A stretch of DNA of 5,113 bases from Paracoccaceae bacterium (lineage in GTDB: Bacteria; Pseudomonadota; Alphaproteobacteria; Rhodobacterales; Rhodobacteraceae), in the NCBI GenBank assembly GCA_003512825.1, contig DOOI01000072.1, forward strand, positions 26,144-31,256, in the 5' to 3' direction. This document shows positions 5,070 to 5,113 of this stretch, piece after piece. The number at the start of each line of letters is the position of its first letter. Position 1 is the first letter of the stretch. Under the pieces are notes generated by a model that was not told the DNA's origin, made no database searches, and worked only from the letters and a program-made list of their open reading frames with translations. The position numbers and the translations under genes were made by a program.

Positions 5070-5113
5070 CTAGGGATGCCTCGGCCAATCGTCTTGGGCA
5101 CATTGCAGCATAC
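5070..5113 (-). CDS. Possible C-terminal end of a minus-strand gene entering from the right edge
   Basis: Read on the minus strand, the last bases give ...MLQCAQDDWPRHP followed by TAG at 5072-5070, and a terminator hairpin starts five bases later. A stop codon placed right before a strong hairpin is how a gene end normally looks, which is the only evidence. Thirteen codons are too few to name the product. Confidence 0.35.
   Translation of the reverse strand, partial: MLQCAQDDWPRHP

Noticed and set aside
1..5113. CRISPR arrays, tRNA or rRNA genes, insertion sequences, phage or defence genes
   Set aside because: No regularly spaced repeats, cloverleaf structures, transposase, integrase or defence-type domains were found on either strand.

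Overview
The window looks like a chromosomal segment from an alphaproteobacterium, most likely of the Rhodobacterales/Roseobacter type. This rests on the moderately GC-rich genes, a periplasmic TRAP solute-binding protein, a glutathione-dependent aromatic pathway and a short GCCCGC-stem terminator with few U residues. The assignment is an inference from style, not from a marker gene.

The left half (1-2716, minus strand) is a compact aromatic ring-cleavage operon. In transcription order it holds gentisate 1,2-dioxygenase (2716-1679), fumarylpyruvate hydrolase (1682-990), a zeta-type GST maleylpyruvate isomerase (993-352) and, 51 bp further, the start of a TRAP transporter substrate-binding protein (300 to beyond the left edge). 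The three enzymes are joined by two ATGA stop/start overlaps. Together they convert gentisate to maleylpyruvate, then to fumarylpyruvate, then to fumarate plus pyruvate. The TRAP protein probably serves uptake of the aromatic substrate or a precursor. No hydroxylase that makes gentisate is in the window.

A MarR-family regulator (2915-3355, plus strand) is divergent from the operon. The roughly 200 bp between them holds a plausible minus-strand promoter and four inverted repeats, including a perfect 12-bp palindrome 25 bp upstream of the regulator's start codon. The regulator is the obvious candidate for control of both sides.

Right of the regulator lie a convergent 100-residue protein of unknown function (3674-3372, minus) and, divergent from it, a DUF3237/UPF0311 protein (3804-4274, plus). 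Next comes a 340-bp AT-rich gene-free stretch (4275-4614) with several inverted repeats, then a 79-residue unrecognised protein (4615-4854, plus). The right edge has a strong hairpin terminator (5044-5065) next to what may be the last codons of a minus-strand gene entering from outside.

The core is a recognisable catabolic operon. I found no clear new system. The least explained parts are the AT-rich island with its hairpin and the two small unknown proteins.
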